A DNA stretch of 64,000 bases from Actinomadura cremea. GTDB taxonomy: Bacteria; Actinomycetota; Actinomycetes; Streptosporangiales; Streptosporangiaceae. Positions 1 to 8,022 of the stretch are shown here, in pieces. The notes below the pieces were generated by a model. That model was not told where the DNA came from. It saw nothing but the letters and a program-made list of their open reading frames with translations, and did no database searches. How positions within the stretch are numbered: position 1 is the stretch's first letter; the number at the start of each line of letters is the position of its first letter. The stretch lies in the NCBI RefSeq assembly GCF_014648495.1, contig NZ_BMRF01000019.1:62001-126000 (forward strand), written 5' to 3'. The translations under genes were made by a program, and so were the position numbers.

Positions 1-1
1 G

Positions 2-577
2 CGGGAACGGCAGTTCGGGCCGCTGAAGGCGTGGGCGGCGTCGGTCCAGCACGTGCTGTGGGAGCGGCTGCGCGACCGGTACGTCATGTACGGGGAGTGG
101 CTGTACGCCAAGCACACCGTCTTCTACGACGCGCTCCCCCACTACTTCTGCGAGTTCGACGTCCTGGACACCGCCGACGGGACGTTCCTGTCGACGGCGC
201 GGCGCCGGGAGCTGCTGGCCGGGACGCCGGTGGTGCCGGTGCCCGTCCTGCACGAGGGGCCGGTCGGCGGCCTGGGAGACCTGACGGCGCTGGTCGGCCC
301 GTCCACGTGCCGGACGCCGGGCTGGCGGGCCGCGCTGCGCGCGGCGGCGGAGGCGGGCGGCGCCGACCCGGCCCGGGTGGCGGAGGAGACCGACGGCGCC
401 GAGGAGATGGAGGGCCTCTACCTGAAGGTGGAGGAGGACGGGCGGACGGTCGACCGGTTCAAGTGGGTGCGGGCGAGCTTCCTGACGGCGATCCTGGACT
501 CGGGGACGCACTGGCGGGAGCGGCCGATCGTCGCCAACGGACTCGCCGACCCGGGGGTGCTGTATGCGGGTGTTTGA
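2..577 (+). CDS. RNA ligase family protein, C-terminal part (gene begins before the window)
   Basis: The frame is open from the first base, so the N-terminus with the KxDG lysine motif lies outside. The visible 191 residues carry the later motifs of covalent nucleotidyltransferases: a motif III-like segment (FCEFDV), motif IV (EGLYLK) and motif V (FKWVR). These hold ATP and the RNA end in T4 Rnl/PF09414-type ligases. The protein ends soon after an HWRERPIV segment, so the C-terminus looks natural. It would join 5'-phosphate and 3'-OH RNA ends after healing. The HD-Pnk gene at 3605 is the expected partner, but a 3 kb patch of foreign or decayed genes separates them. The family assignment is firm. 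The substrate is inferred. Confidence 0.8.
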   Translation, partial: RERQFGPLKAWAASVQHVLWERLRDRYVMYGEWLYAKHTVFYDALPHYFCEFDVLDTADGTFLSTARRRELLAGTPVVPVPVLHEGPVGGLGDLTALVGPSTCRTPGWRAALRAAAEAGGADPARVAEETDGAEEMEGLYLKVEEDGRTVDRFKWVRASFLTAILDSGTHWRERPIVANGLADPGVLYAGV

Positions 578-773
578 GTAGCTCTGTCCAGATGGTCAGG
601 GCGATCAGGCAGGCCGTGACCAGACTGCCCGTCAGCACAGGGCCTCCTTCCACGGCTACCCGGCCGGTGGCCTCGAACGCGGGATCGTTGCGGGCCTCTT
701 CCCGCAGTGCCCGGACCCGGTCGGCGAGGGTGTTCCAGGCGTGCCCATCCTCGGGGTGCTCGTCCGGGTCCAT
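459..773 (-). CDS. Small hypothetical protein, probably truncated at the island junction
   Basis: I do not recognise this gene. The first 65 or so residues look coding: an acidic/histidine start, an amphipathic stretch (LADRVRALREEARNDP) and a hydrophobic helix (SLVTACLIALTIWTELL). Codon use is less GC-extreme than in the neighbours. The rest of the frame runs antisense through the end of the RNA ligase gene (bases 459-577) and has the composition of a shadow. The real gene therefore probably ended, or was cut, near 578. It sits exactly between two copies of a 12-bp direct repeat (576-587 and 829-840). It may be a remnant carried in with the inserted segment. Confidence 0.35.
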   Translation of the reverse strand: MDPDEHPEDGHAWNTLADRVRALREEARNDPAFEATGRVAVEGGPVLTGSLVTACLIALTIWTELLKHPHTAPPGRRVRWRRSAAPASASPSPGSPSGSSPAPT

Positions 774-840
774 GGACGGATGCGAGAGGAATCGGAACCG
801 GCCCGCTGCTGCATGTGGCCCAGGGCGAGAGTAGCTCTGT
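576..840. repeat. 12-bp direct repeat bounding a 265-bp segment
   Basis: GAGTAGCTCTGT occurs at 576-587, starting at the RNA ligase stop codon, and again at 829-840. Between them lies the small hypothetical frame. An exact 12-mer this low in GC is not expected twice by chance so close together in DNA of this composition. It could be a target duplication, a recombination core or the scar of a deletion. No transposase or integrase is seen beside it. Confidence 0.5.
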
Positions 841-919
841 GATCAGTACCGGGTGGCTCCCTTCGCCGGCAACTGAACGTATGCCGACACTTCGGGACGG
901 CTGGGCGCGCGCCCGCTCA

Positions 920-1762
920 TCAGCCGGGGGCGGTGGCGGGCCAGCGCTGCAGGTGCGGCACCAACGATTCGGCGAGCTCGCCGGGGGCCTGGTCGGGAAT
1001 CCAGTGGCTCACCCCGGCCAACGTCACGAAGGTGTAGGGCCCCTGGACGTGGCGAGCGCAGCGCTGCGCCGCCTGCCGTGAGATGGCCACGTCGCCATCG
1101 GACCACACGAACAACGTCGGACGGCGTACCGGCGTGCGGGCGGCGCGCGGGTCGACCAGCGGCATGGCCCGGTACCAGTTGATCGCGGTGCGCAGCGTCT
1201 TCGGGCCGGTGAACCAGGCCGCGTCCCGCCGGGCCTGCTCCGGGGACAGACCGGACCGGATCAGCGTCCGGACCGGGTTGATGAGCAGCAGCCGTTCGGG
1301 CAGCCACGGCAACTGGAAGAAGTACATGTACCAGGACTTCAGTCCCTGCACGCCGGTGAACATCGCCGTCAGGAACGCGAATGGGTGCGGCACCGACAGG
1401 GCGGTCAGGCTGGCCACCCGCTCGGGGTGGGCGGCGGTCATTGCCCAGGCCACCGCCGCACCCCAGTCGTGGCCGACCACATGCACCGGGCCACCGCCGG
1501 CCCGCGCGTCGATCAGAGCGACGACGTCCGCGACGAGTTCCTCGATGCGGTAGGCGAGGCGTCCGCGCGGGCTGGCGTTCGGGCTGTAGCCGCGCTGGTT
1601 CATCGCCAGGACGCGGTAACCGTGCGCGGTGAGCAGCGGGGTCAGCGCGTCCCAGCTGTCGGCGTGCTGGGGGAACCCGTGCAGCAACACCACCGGCTCG
1701 CCGTCGGCGGGCCCGTTCTCGGTGATGTCGAACTCCAGTCCGGCTCGGTTGATCGTGATCAT
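920..1762 (-). CDS. Alpha/beta hydrolase, epoxide hydrolase/haloalkane dehalogenase-like
   Basis: A full-length 280-residue alpha/beta hydrolase. The oxyanion-hole motif HGFPQ is near residue 29. The nucleophile elbow GHDWGA near residue 97 uses aspartate, as in epoxide hydrolases and haloalkane dehalogenases. A tyrosine-bearing lid (SWYMYFFQLP) follows, then a WSDGD acid segment and a C-terminal catalytic His in GVSHWIP. Lid tyrosine plus Asp nucleophile favours epoxide hydrolysis; the substrate is unknown. It starts five bases after the stop of the broken TetR gene on the same strand. It is the only intact gene in the patch between the two RNA-repair genes and probably travelled with the FAD monooxygenase remnant upstream, since epoxidase plus epoxide hydrolase is a sensible pair. 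Confidence 0.8.
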   Translation of the reverse strand: MITINRAGLEFDITENGPADGEPVVLLHGFPQHADSWDALTPLLTAHGYRVLAMNQRGYSPNASPRGRLAYRIEELVADVVALIDARAGGGPVHVVGHDWGAAVAWAMTAAHPERVASLTALSVPHPFAFLTAMFTGVQGLKSWYMYFFQLPWLPERLLLINPVRTLIRSGLSPEQARRDAAWFTGPKTLRTAINWYRAMPLVDPRAARTPVRRPTLFVWSDGDVAISRQAAQRCARHVQGPYTFVTLAGVSHWIPDQAPGELAESLVPHLQRWPATAPG

Positions 1763-1766
1763 CGGC

Positions 1767-2124
1767 TCACTCGCTCTCGAATCCGGCGATCGGTTGGTCG
1801 AACATCAATCGGTACATCGCGGGGTTGGCCAGCGCGAAGGCGCGGTAGCCGGCCATTCCGGCGGTGATCGCGCCGAGGGGAGCAGCGGTAACGGGTCGGA
1901 CGGTGACCGCAGCCGCGAGCTCGGTAGAAACCCTGTTCGAGCAGCGCGTTGAGGATGCCGTCCTTGGAGCCGAATCGGTTGTACACACCCATCGGGGCCA
2001 CCCCGGCGCGCGCGGCGATATCGCGAATCGCCAGCCCTGAGGGGCCGCGCTCGTCGAGCAGCTCACGGGCCGCCCGCAGCAGCGCCTCGCGGACCGCCAG
2101 CGCCGACGTCCGCCCCCGGCTCAC
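1767..2124 (-). pseudogene. TetR-family regulator, frameshifted and C-terminally truncated
   Basis: Residues from the GTG at 2124 give a clear TetR DNA-binding domain (AIRDIAARAGVAPMGVYNRFGSKDGIL). After LLEQGF the homology continues in another frame (TELAAAVT ... GYRAFALANPAMYRLMFDQP), so there is a frameshift near base 1930. The reading then stops at 1767, about 60-70 residues short of a normal 190-200 residue TetR protein. Such proteins usually repress a neighbouring enzyme gene, here the hydrolase or the FAD monooxygenase. An extended GTG start at 2202 is possible but adds a proline-rich, unlikely N-terminus. Two independent lesions make a sequencing slip unlikely. Confidence 0.75.
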
Positions 2125-2363
2125 ATCTGCCCCAGGGGGCGGCGGGGCGGTGTCTGGACCGAGGCGGGCGACGGCGGTGTTGGCATGCGGCCATGCAACC
2201 ACGCCGCCGTCCGTCGACGCTCGCGGACATGTCGACGGCCCCGGCGAGGCCGACCGGCAGCGATGTCACGGGACGGCTCCGTGTCGCCCCGGCGCCGCCG
2301 GCCCGCCGCCGGACTCCGGGTGAGCGTCGGGAAGGGCGCGGACGGCCGCCAGCGAGGCGTCCG

Positions 2364-3462
2364 TCAGGCCGAATTCCCGGCTGGGACGCCGAGCCTTGCC
2401 GTGATCGCGGCCCGGGCGACGTGCGCCGGCACCCGGGGGCCGAACATCGTGGCCGGCGACGCCATCAGCATGATCAGGTCGAAGTACCTCTCGGAGAGGT
2501 ACGGGTCAGCCACGGCCGCGCGCAGCACCAGGTCGATCCAGCGCCGCGCGGTCTTCCCGCCGCGCCGTGGTCGCGCCCCGTGCAGGGCGATATCCGGCCA
2601 GCGCAGGTCCTCGCTGCCGACCACCATCCACGCGGTCGCGACGTTCTCGGCCAGCCGGCGCTGGAACTCCCGTTCCAAGCCCGGCCGGGTACGGGTCGGG
2701 TGCGGCCGGCCGCCGCGCGAGGGGTCGGCGTAGTCTCGCAGGCACTCGCCCAGACCAGCGCGTCGGTGGCGGCCACGGTCATGCCCCGGCCGTAGACCGG
2801 ATTGAACGCGCACACTGCGTCGGCGGTGGCCACGAAACCGGACGGCCACCTGGTCAGCCGCTCGAAGTGGCGCAGCCGGTTGGTCAGCGTGCGCTGGCCC
2901 CGGATCGGGGTCAGCGGGCGGGCGATCCGGATGCACTCGTAGACCGTCGGATCAGGCAGGTCGCGGGCCCACTGCAGGAACCCTGCCTCGTCGGTGGGCG
3001 GCGCGGCGCCGGCGAACCCGCCGAGGGTGACGTGCCACTGATCCTTCTCGATACCCAGCACCAGCCCGCTTCGGGGGTTGTCCGGGGCCCTCCCGTTGAT
3101 CACGATCCCGGACCCGTCGCCGGGGAACCCGTCGGGTTCGGCGTAGAAGCGCGACGCGTAGCCGATGCCGGAGGTGCTGGTCTCCTCGGCCACCTCGCCG
3201 TAGCCCAGCTCGCGCAACCAGTCCGGTGCCTTGGAGCGGCGCCCGCTCGCGTCGACCACCAGGTCGGCGGCGAGGACGAAGGTGCGCCGACGTGTGCGCC
3301 GCGATCTCGCACCCGCACGCCGGTGACCCGCTCGGAGCCCGGCCGAGCCGTCGGGCCGCCGGTGTCCAGGCCCACCGCCTCCGTTCCCCCCAGCAACCGC
3401 AGCCGGGAGTGCGCGGCCAACCGCTCGCGGATCTGCCACTCCAGCAGGAACCGGCTGTAGAC
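2364..3462 (-). pseudogene. FAD-dependent monooxygenase/epoxidase remnant
   Basis: Three frames must be joined to read this protein. RFLLEWQIRERLAAHSRLRLL (about 3450-3300) continues as VLAADLVVDASGRRSKAPDW after a shift near 3290. The signature CAFNPVYGRGMTVAA (near 2800) follows. After a second shift near 2750 the C-terminal helix segment (RRLAENVATAWMVVGSEDLRWP) completes it. The FNPxYGxGMTVAA motif marks FAD oxidoreductases related to polyether epoxidases and aromatic hydroxylases. The N-terminal GxGxxG Rossmann segment, about 100 residues, is missing: a TAG lies directly upstream at about 3465. With two frameshifts and a 5' deletion the gene is dead. Confidence 0.85.
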
Positions 3463-3604
3463 CTACGACCGGGCAGCGGCGGAACCTACTCCCAGCCTTC
3501 CCCCGCGAAGCGCGCAGAACTGGTCGCCGCCCTGCAACAGCGCTGGGAGAACGCGCTGGAAAAGCGGATGGCGTTGTGTCCGCGGTCGCCCGTACCTTGG
3601 CTGG

Positions 3605-4795
3605 ATGCGCTCTTGGCAGCCCGCAGGGGGCCCCTCCCCCGAGATCGTCCCCCGAACGTCTCCCGATCCGCCGCAGGTGTTCGCTGAGCTGTGCCCGGCG
3701 CCGCCGGACTGGGAGGTGCCGTGGCCGGAGATCCGGGACGCGTTCGCGTGGGTGCGGGACATGGCGGGCGTGCCGCAGGACGCCGTCCACCACGGTGAGG
3801 GCGACGTCGAGGTCCACACGCGGATGGCGTGCGAGGCACTGGCGGACCTGCCGGGATGGCGGGCGCGGCCGGCCGGCGAGCGGGTGCGGCTGTTCGCGAC
3901 CGTCCTGATGCACGACATCGCCAAGCCGTACTGCACCCGCGTCGAGGACGACGGACGGATCACCGCGCGCGGGCACTCGCGGCGCGGCGACCTGATGGTG
4001 CGGCGCATCCTGTGGGAGATGGGCGCGCCGGTCGCGTGGCGCGAGCACGTGGCGGCGCTGATCCGGCACCACCAGGTGCCGTTCTGGGCGCTGGAGCGCC
4101 CGGACCTGCAGCAGATCGCGTTCCGGGTGAGCCTGCTGGCCCGCAACGACGACCTGGTGCTGCTGGCCTCGGCCGACATCCTCGGCCGGGTCTGCTCCGA
4201 CACCGGGGAGCTGCTCGACAACGTCGGCCTGTACGGGGAGTACTGCGCCGAGCAGGACTGCCTGGACGGCCCGCGCGCGTTCCCGTCCGACCACGCCCGG
4301 TTCTGGTACTTCCGCAAGCCGGGCCGCGACCCGGGCTACGCCGCCCACGACGACACGCGGCTGACCGCGACGATCCTGTCGGGGCTGCCGGGCGCCGGCA
4401 AGGACACCTGGATCGCCGCGCACCGCCCGGACGTGCCGGTGGTGGGCCTGGACCGGCTGCGGGCGGAGATGGGCGTCTCCCCCGCCGGGGACCAGCGGGC
4501 GGTCGCGGCGGCCGCGCACGAGCTGGCGCGCGGGCATCTGCGGGCGGGGCGGTCGTTCGTGTGGAACGCCACGAACGTGTCGCGGACGCAGCGCGAGCAG
4601 TGCACGGGCCTGGTCGCCCGATACCGGGGCCGGGTGGAGGTGGTGGCGCTGGAGGCGCCGCCGGACGTGCTGCGGGGCCGCAACCGGGGCCGCGCCGCGC
4701 CCGTCCCGGACGCGGTGATCGACCGGCTCGTCCGCCGCTGGGAGACCCCGGACCCGACCGAGGGGCACCGCGTCGACTGGCTGAGCACCGCCTGA
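3605..4795 (+). CDS. HD-Pnk: HD phosphoesterase fused to polynucleotide 5'-kinase
   Basis: A 396-residue two-domain RNA end-healing enzyme. Residues about 50-200 form an HD phosphohydrolase (histidines in VHHGEGDVEVHTRM, then LMHDIAKP and GHSRRGD). Residues about 255-390 are a P-loop kinase: SGLPGAGKDTW Walker A, the LDRLRAEM acceptor Asp segment, WNATNVS, and a basic lid RGRNRGR. This order matches characterised bacterial HD-Pnk proteins, which remove 2',3'-cyclic phosphate and phosphorylate 5'-OH ends. It would prepare ends for the RNA ligase at the window's left edge. The ATG at 3605 is chosen because homology begins about 30 residues later; a start further in is possible. The gene itself looks intact although the operon was split. 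Confidence 0.85.
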   Translation: MRSWQPAGGPSPEIVPRTSPDPPQVFAELCPAPPDWEVPWPEIRDAFAWVRDMAGVPQDAVHHGEGDVEVHTRMACEALADLPGWRARPAGERVRLFATVLMHDIAKPYCTRVEDDGRITARGHSRRGDLMVRRILWEMGAPVAWREHVAALIRHHQVPFWALERPDLQQIAFRVSLLARNDDLVLLASADILGRVCSDTGELLDNVGLYGEYCAEQDCLDGPRAFPSDHARFWYFRKPGRDPGYAAHDDTRLTATILSGLPGAGKDTWIAAHRPDVPVVGLDRLRAEMGVSPAGDQRAVAAAAHELARGHLRAGRSFVWNATNVSRTQREQCTGLVARYRGRVEVVALEAPPDVLRGRNRGRAAPVPDAVIDRLVRRWETPDPTEGHRVDWLSTA

Positions 4796-4834
4796 CCCGG
4801 GAGCACCGCCTGCCCCGGCGGGCCGCATTGACAG

Positions 4835-5626
4835 GTGATCTCCCCCGGCGGCAGGGTTCACCGGGTGGACAACGGTGATCGCGTCGCGCTGGTGACGGGC
4901 GCGGGTTCGGGCATCGGCGCCGCGGTCGCGGTCGCGCTGCTGGACGCGGGGTGGCGGGTCGCGCTGGCCGGGCGCCGCGCCGCCCTCCTGGACGGGACGG
5001 CCCGGCGGGCCCGGGACGCGGCGGGCCGCGCGCTGCCGGTCGCCGCGGACGTCACCGACCCCGCGTCGGTGGAGGCGCTGTTCGGCGCCGTCGCCGGCCG
5101 GTGGGGCCGCCTGGACCTGCTGGTCAACAACGCCGGGGTGTTCGGCGCGCCCGCGCCCGTCGACGAGTTCGGCGACGACGAGTGGCGCAGGGTCGTCGAC
5201 ACCAACCTCACGGGCGCGTTCCTGTGCGCGCGGGCGGCGTTCCGGATGATGCGGCGGCAGGATCCGCAGGGCGGGCGCATCATCAACAACGGGTCGCTGT
5301 CGGCGCACACGCCGCGCCCCCGGTCGGTGGCCTACACCGCGAGCAAGCACGCCGTGACCGGCCTGACCAAGTCGCTGTCGCTGGAGGGACGGCCGTACGG
5401 GATCGCGTGCGGGCAGATCGACGTGGGCAACGCGGCGACGGAGATGACCGGCGGGTTCGCGGCGGGCGCCCTGCAGGCGGACGGCTCGGTGCGGGCCGAG
5501 CCGGTGATGGACGCCGGGCACGTCGCCGAGGCCGTCCTGTACATGGCGGGTCTGCCGCCGGAGGCGAACGTGCAGTTCATGACGGTGATGGCGACGGCGA
5601 TGCCGTCGTTCGTGGGCCGCGGCTGA
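4835..5626 (+). CDS. SDR-family NAD(P)-dependent oxidoreductase
   Basis: A classical short-chain dehydrogenase/reductase of about 250 residues. The cofactor loop is [12 protein letters not shown] lies near the middle of the Rossmann fold, and the catalytic set is Ser in NNGSLS with Tyr and Lys in YTASK. Substrate cannot be read from sequence. GTG at 4835 and GTG at 4865 are both possible starts. The second begins [12 protein letters not shown], closer to the usual SDR N-terminus, and I favour it, although neither has a convincing ribosome site. It follows the HD-Pnk gene by 39 bases on the same strand and could be co-transcribed, but no functional link is evident. Confidence 0.85.
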   Translation: MISPGGRVHRVDNGDRVALVTGAGSGIGAAVAVALLDAGWRVALAGRRAALLDGTARRARDAAGRALPVAADVTDPASVEALFGAVAGRWGRLDLLVNNAGVFGAPAPVDEFGDDEWRRVVDTNLTGAFLCARAAFRMMRRQDPQGGRIINNGSLSAHTPRPRSVAYTASKHAVTGLTKSLSLEGRPYGIACGQIDVGNAATEMTGGFAAGALQADGSVRAEPVMDAGHVAEAVLYMAGLPPEANVQFMTVMATAMPSFVGRG

Positions 5627-5699
5627 GCGGCTGCGGCCGTTCACTTCGCCGCGATCTTCCCGTTCCGTCCCACCGGGCGCGGTGTCCTCACGGTGAAGG

Positions 5700-5731
5700 A
5701 CCGGACCGCGCCGGACCGCGCCGGACCGCCC
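5700..5731. repeat. Short tandem repeat, 10-bp unit
   Basis: Three near-identical copies of GGACCGCGCC lie in the intergenic region between the SDR gene and the holin-X operon. Probably simple-sequence slippage. Confidence 0.5.
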
Positions 5732-5750
5732 CGGCGGCGCCGCGGCCGAC

Positions 5751-5774
5751 GTTTAGGCCCGGCGCAGGGGGAAC
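5751..5774 (+). promoter_or_regulatory. Sigma-B-like promoter candidate for the 5836-7980 operon
   Basis: GTTT at 5751-5754, 14 bases, then GGGAAC at 5769-5774. This approaches the actinobacterial general-stress sigma pattern GTTT-N14-16-GGGTAT. It lies 61 bases before the first start codon. An operon of membrane-associated stress-type proteins would fit such control. The match is imperfect and only a proposal. Confidence 0.35.
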
Positions 5775-5835
5775 GCCTCTACCGCGCTTCGAAAGCACGT
5801 TTCGAGACACAGGACGCGGGAGGGGGCCGGAAGCT

Positions 5836-6348
5836 ATGACGATCATGCGGCCGGCACAGGACGGCAGCGGCGGCGCCGCGGGCGCCACCGTCCACGGAGA
5901 CGGGCAGGCGGCCCGCGGGGACGGCCGGGCGACGCGGTTCGAGGCCGGAGGGGAGACCGGACGGCCCGAACCCGGGGCCGGCGAGCTCGTCCGGCAGGCG
6001 ACCCAGCAGGTCTCGGACCTGATGCGCGCGGAGATGCGCCTGGCCGTCGCCGAGCTGAAGGACAAGGGACGGCACGCCGGGACGGGCGCCGGGATGTTCG
6101 GCGGCGCGGGCCTGATCGCGCTGTACGGGATCGGGGTGCTGCTGGCGGCGGTGGTCGCGGCGATCGCGCTGGTGCTGCCCCTGTGGGCGGCGGCGCTGAT
6201 CGTCGGCGGCGTGCTGCTGCTGGTCGCCGGGGTGCTCGCCCTGATGGGCCGCGGGCAGGCCCGGCGGGCCACGCCCGCCAAACCCGTGCGGGCGGCGCAG
6301 GAGGCACGGCAGACCGTGGCGGAACTGAAGGAGAGGGCGCATCGATGA
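5836..6348 (+). CDS. Phage holin family (holin-X, DUF1469-type) membrane protein
   Basis: 170 residues. A disordered N-terminus is followed by an amphipathic helix (LVRQATQQVSDLMRAEMRLAVAELKDK cut short here) and two strong hydrophobic segments at about residues 90-135. A basic tail with a possible second amphipathic helix ends the protein. This is the actinobacterial holin-X/DUF1469 pattern; despite the name, these are chromosomal membrane proteins of unknown function. ATG at 5836 follows a purine-rich GGGAGGGGG. The stop overlaps the next start (ATGA at 6345-6348), showing translational coupling with the DUF3618 gene. First gene of a three-gene operon. Confidence 0.8.
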   Translation: MTIMRPAQDGSGGAAGATVHGDGQAARGDGRATRFEAGGETGRPEPGAGELVRQATQQVSDLMRAEMRLAVAELKDKGRHAGTGAGMFGGAGLIALYGIGVLLAAVVAAIALVLPLWAAALIVGGVLLLVAGVLALMGRGQARRATPAKPVRAAQEARQTVAELKERAHR

Positions 6349-6830
6349 GCAGGCACGGCGCCGGGGCCGGCACCGAGGAACTGCGGCAGGAGGTCGACCG
6401 GGCTCGCCATGACCTCGGCGAGACCGTGGAGGCGCTGGCGGCCAAGGCCGACATGAAGGCGATGGCCCGCGAGCGCGTCGACCAGGCCCGCACCCGCGCC
6501 ATGGACGCCGTGGGGTCGGCGCGGCAGGCCGCGTCGTCGCGGACGTCCTCGGCGCGGGCGGCGGCGTCGTCGCCGCAGGGCGCGGCGCGGGCCCGGCAGG
6601 GCGGTGCGGCGGCCGCCTCGGCGGGCGCCGCCGCGGCGCTGCTGACGGTGTGGCTGCGGCGGCGCCGCGCGCCCGCGGTGCGGGTGCTGACGCGGCGCAC
6701 GCAGCGCGCCCCGATCAAGGTGCGCCGGACCGGCGCGGGCCGGACGAACTGGGCTCCCGTGGCGCGGCTGACCGGCGCGCACCGGAGCCGCTCCCGCTCG
6801 CGCACGCCGATCTCCTGGACGCGCCGCTGA
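6345..6830 (+). CDS. DUF3618 domain protein
   Basis: 161 residues. The N-terminal part (ELRQEVDRARHDLGETVEAL, then AAKADMKAMARE) is the DUF3618 signature helix. A low-complexity Ala/Ser stretch, a short hydrophobic segment (AAAASAGAAAALLTVWL) and a very basic, Arg-rich tail follow. It is probably membrane-bound with the basic tail in the cytoplasm. DUF3618 proteins regularly sit beside holin-X proteins in actinobacteria. The start overlaps the upstream stop and the stop is one base from the next ATG, so all three genes are co-expressed. Molecular function unknown. Confidence 0.8.
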   Translation: MSRHGAGAGTEELRQEVDRARHDLGETVEALAAKADMKAMARERVDQARTRAMDAVGSARQAASSRTSSARAAASSPQGAARARQGGAAAASAGAAAALLTVWLRRRRAPAVRVLTRRTQRAPIKVRRTGAGRTNWAPVARLTGAHRSRSRSRTPISWTRR

Positions 6831-6831
6831 C

Positions 6832-7980
6832 ATGCGCGGGGAGCACGGGCGTCCGGGCGGGCTCACCGACCTGCCGGCGGCCGGGTGGCGCGCGGCGGCC
6901 GGGCGGACGGTCAAGCAGTTCAAGAAGGACGATCTGACCGACCACGCGGCGGCCCTCACCTACTACGCGGTGCTGTCGATCTTCCCGGGGCTGCTGGTGG
7001 TGGTGTCGCTGGTCGGGCTGGCGGGGCGGTCGGTGACCGACGACCTGATCTCCGAGCTCGGCGGGATGGCGCCCGGCGCGGTCCGGGACCTGCTGATCGG
7101 CGCGGTCCGGCAGCTGCAGGGCGCCGGGGGCGCCGGGATCGTTGCGATCGTGGGCCTGGCGGGCGCGGTGTGGTCGGCGTCGGGGTACGTGGGCGCGTTC
7201 ATGCGGGCGTCCAACGTCGTCCACGACGTGCCCGAGGGGCGCCCGTTCTGGAAGATGGTGCCGCTGCGCCTCGGGATCACGGTCCTGACGCTGGTGGTGC
7301 TGTCGGTGTCGGCGATCGCGGTGGTGGTGTCGGGGCCGCTGGCGCGCGAGGCCGGGGACGCGCTGGGCCTGGGGTCGGCGGCGGTGACGGCGTGGCAGAT
7401 CGCCAAGTGGCCGGTGCTGCTGGTGGTGATCGCCCTGCTGTTCTCGCTGCTGTACTGGGCGGCCCCCAACGTCAGGCGCAGGTTCCGGTGGGTGACGCCG
7501 GGGAGCGTCGTGGCGGTGCTGGTGTGGCTGGCGGCGTCGGGCCTGTTCGCCCTTTACGTGGCGGGGTTCTCCAGCTACAACAAGACCTACGGCAGCCTCG
7601 CCGGGGTGATCGTGTTCCTGGTGTGGCTGTGGATCAGCAACCTGGCGATCCTGCTGGGCGCGGAGCTGAACGCCGAGCTGGAGCGCGGCCGCGCGATCCG
7701 GGCCGGGACTCCCTCCGGTGCGCAGCCCTACGCGGAGTTCCGCGACACCCGCGCGTTCGACGAGGAGGACCGCCGCGAGACCGGCGTCGACGACCGCTCC
7801 GGCGGGCGGGACGGCGGGCAGGACGACACCCGGACCGGCGGGCGCGACGACGCGCAGGACGACACCCGGACCGGCGGGCGCGACGACGCGCGAGACGACG
7901 CGCGAGACGGCGGGCGGGACGGCGCACGGCACGGCTCCGGGCACGACCGGGGCCCGGACCGTCCTGACTCGACCGTGTGA
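6832..7980 (+). CDS. YihY/BrkB-family inner membrane protein
   Basis: 382 residues with six predicted hydrophobic segments between about residues 45 and 285. The family hallmark FKKDDLTDHAAALTYYAVL precedes the first helix, and late motifs include YWAAPNV, YNKTYGSLAG and LLGAELNAEL. YihY/BrkB proteins were long misnamed ribonuclease BN; their transport role is unproven. The C-terminal 80 residues are a hydrophilic Asp/Arg/Gly-rich tail with an internal 12-residue repeat unit (DDTRTGGRDDAQ) encoded by a 36-bp tandem duplication. The gene lies one base after the DUF3618 stop, as last member of that operon. Confidence 0.85.
   Translation: MRGEHGRPGGLTDLPAAGWRAAAGRTVKQFKKDDLTDHAAALTYYAVLSIFPGLLVVVSLVGLAGRSVTDDLISELGGMAPGAVRDLLIGAVRQLQGAGGAGIVAIVGLAGAVWSASGYVGAFMRASNVVHDVPEGRPFWKMVPLRLGITVLTLVVLSVSAIAVVVSGPLAREAGDALGLGSAAVTAWQIAKWPVLLVVIALLFSLLYWAAPNVRRRFRWVTPGSVVAVLVWLAASGLFALYVAGFSSYNKTYGSLAGVIVFLVWLWISNLAILLGAELNAELERGRAIRAGTPSGAQPYAEFRDTRAFDEEDRRETGVDDRSGGRDGGQDDTRTGGRDDAQDDTRTGGRDDARDDARDGGRDGARHGSGHDRGPDRPDSTV
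7822..7893 (+). repeat. 36-bp tandem repeat, two copies, within the YihY gene
   Basis: Units begin at 7822 and 7858 and are nearly identical, with shorter degenerate copies (GACGACGCG-type) following to about 7925. The repeats keep frame and encode a charged, flexible tail. They probably expand and contract by slippage. Confidence 0.7.
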
Positions 7981-8010
7981 AACGGGTCGCCGAACCCCGA
8001 ACCCCCTGAT

Positions 8011-8016
8011 TAGGAT
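8011..8016 (+). promoter_or_regulatory. -10 element TAGGAT for a leaderless GNAT mRNA
   Basis: TAGGAT ends six bases before the GTG start at 8023, so transcription would begin at or next to the start codon. No ribosome-binding site precedes the GTG, consistent with a leaderless message. No clear -35 is seen. Confidence 0.55.
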
Positions 8017-8022
8017 CTTTGC

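Noticed and set aside
3481-3630. Plausible-looking + strand peptide (AELVAALQQRWENALEKRM)
   Set aside because: Short, no start or homology that I recognise, and it overlaps the island junction. It might be a gene fragment but cannot be supported.
2474-5644. Long open frame on the - strand, over 1000 codons
   Set aside because: It is antisense to HD-Pnk and the SDR gene over most of its length and Arg/His/Pro-rich there. Only the 2750-3290 part is real (FAD monooxygenase remnant).
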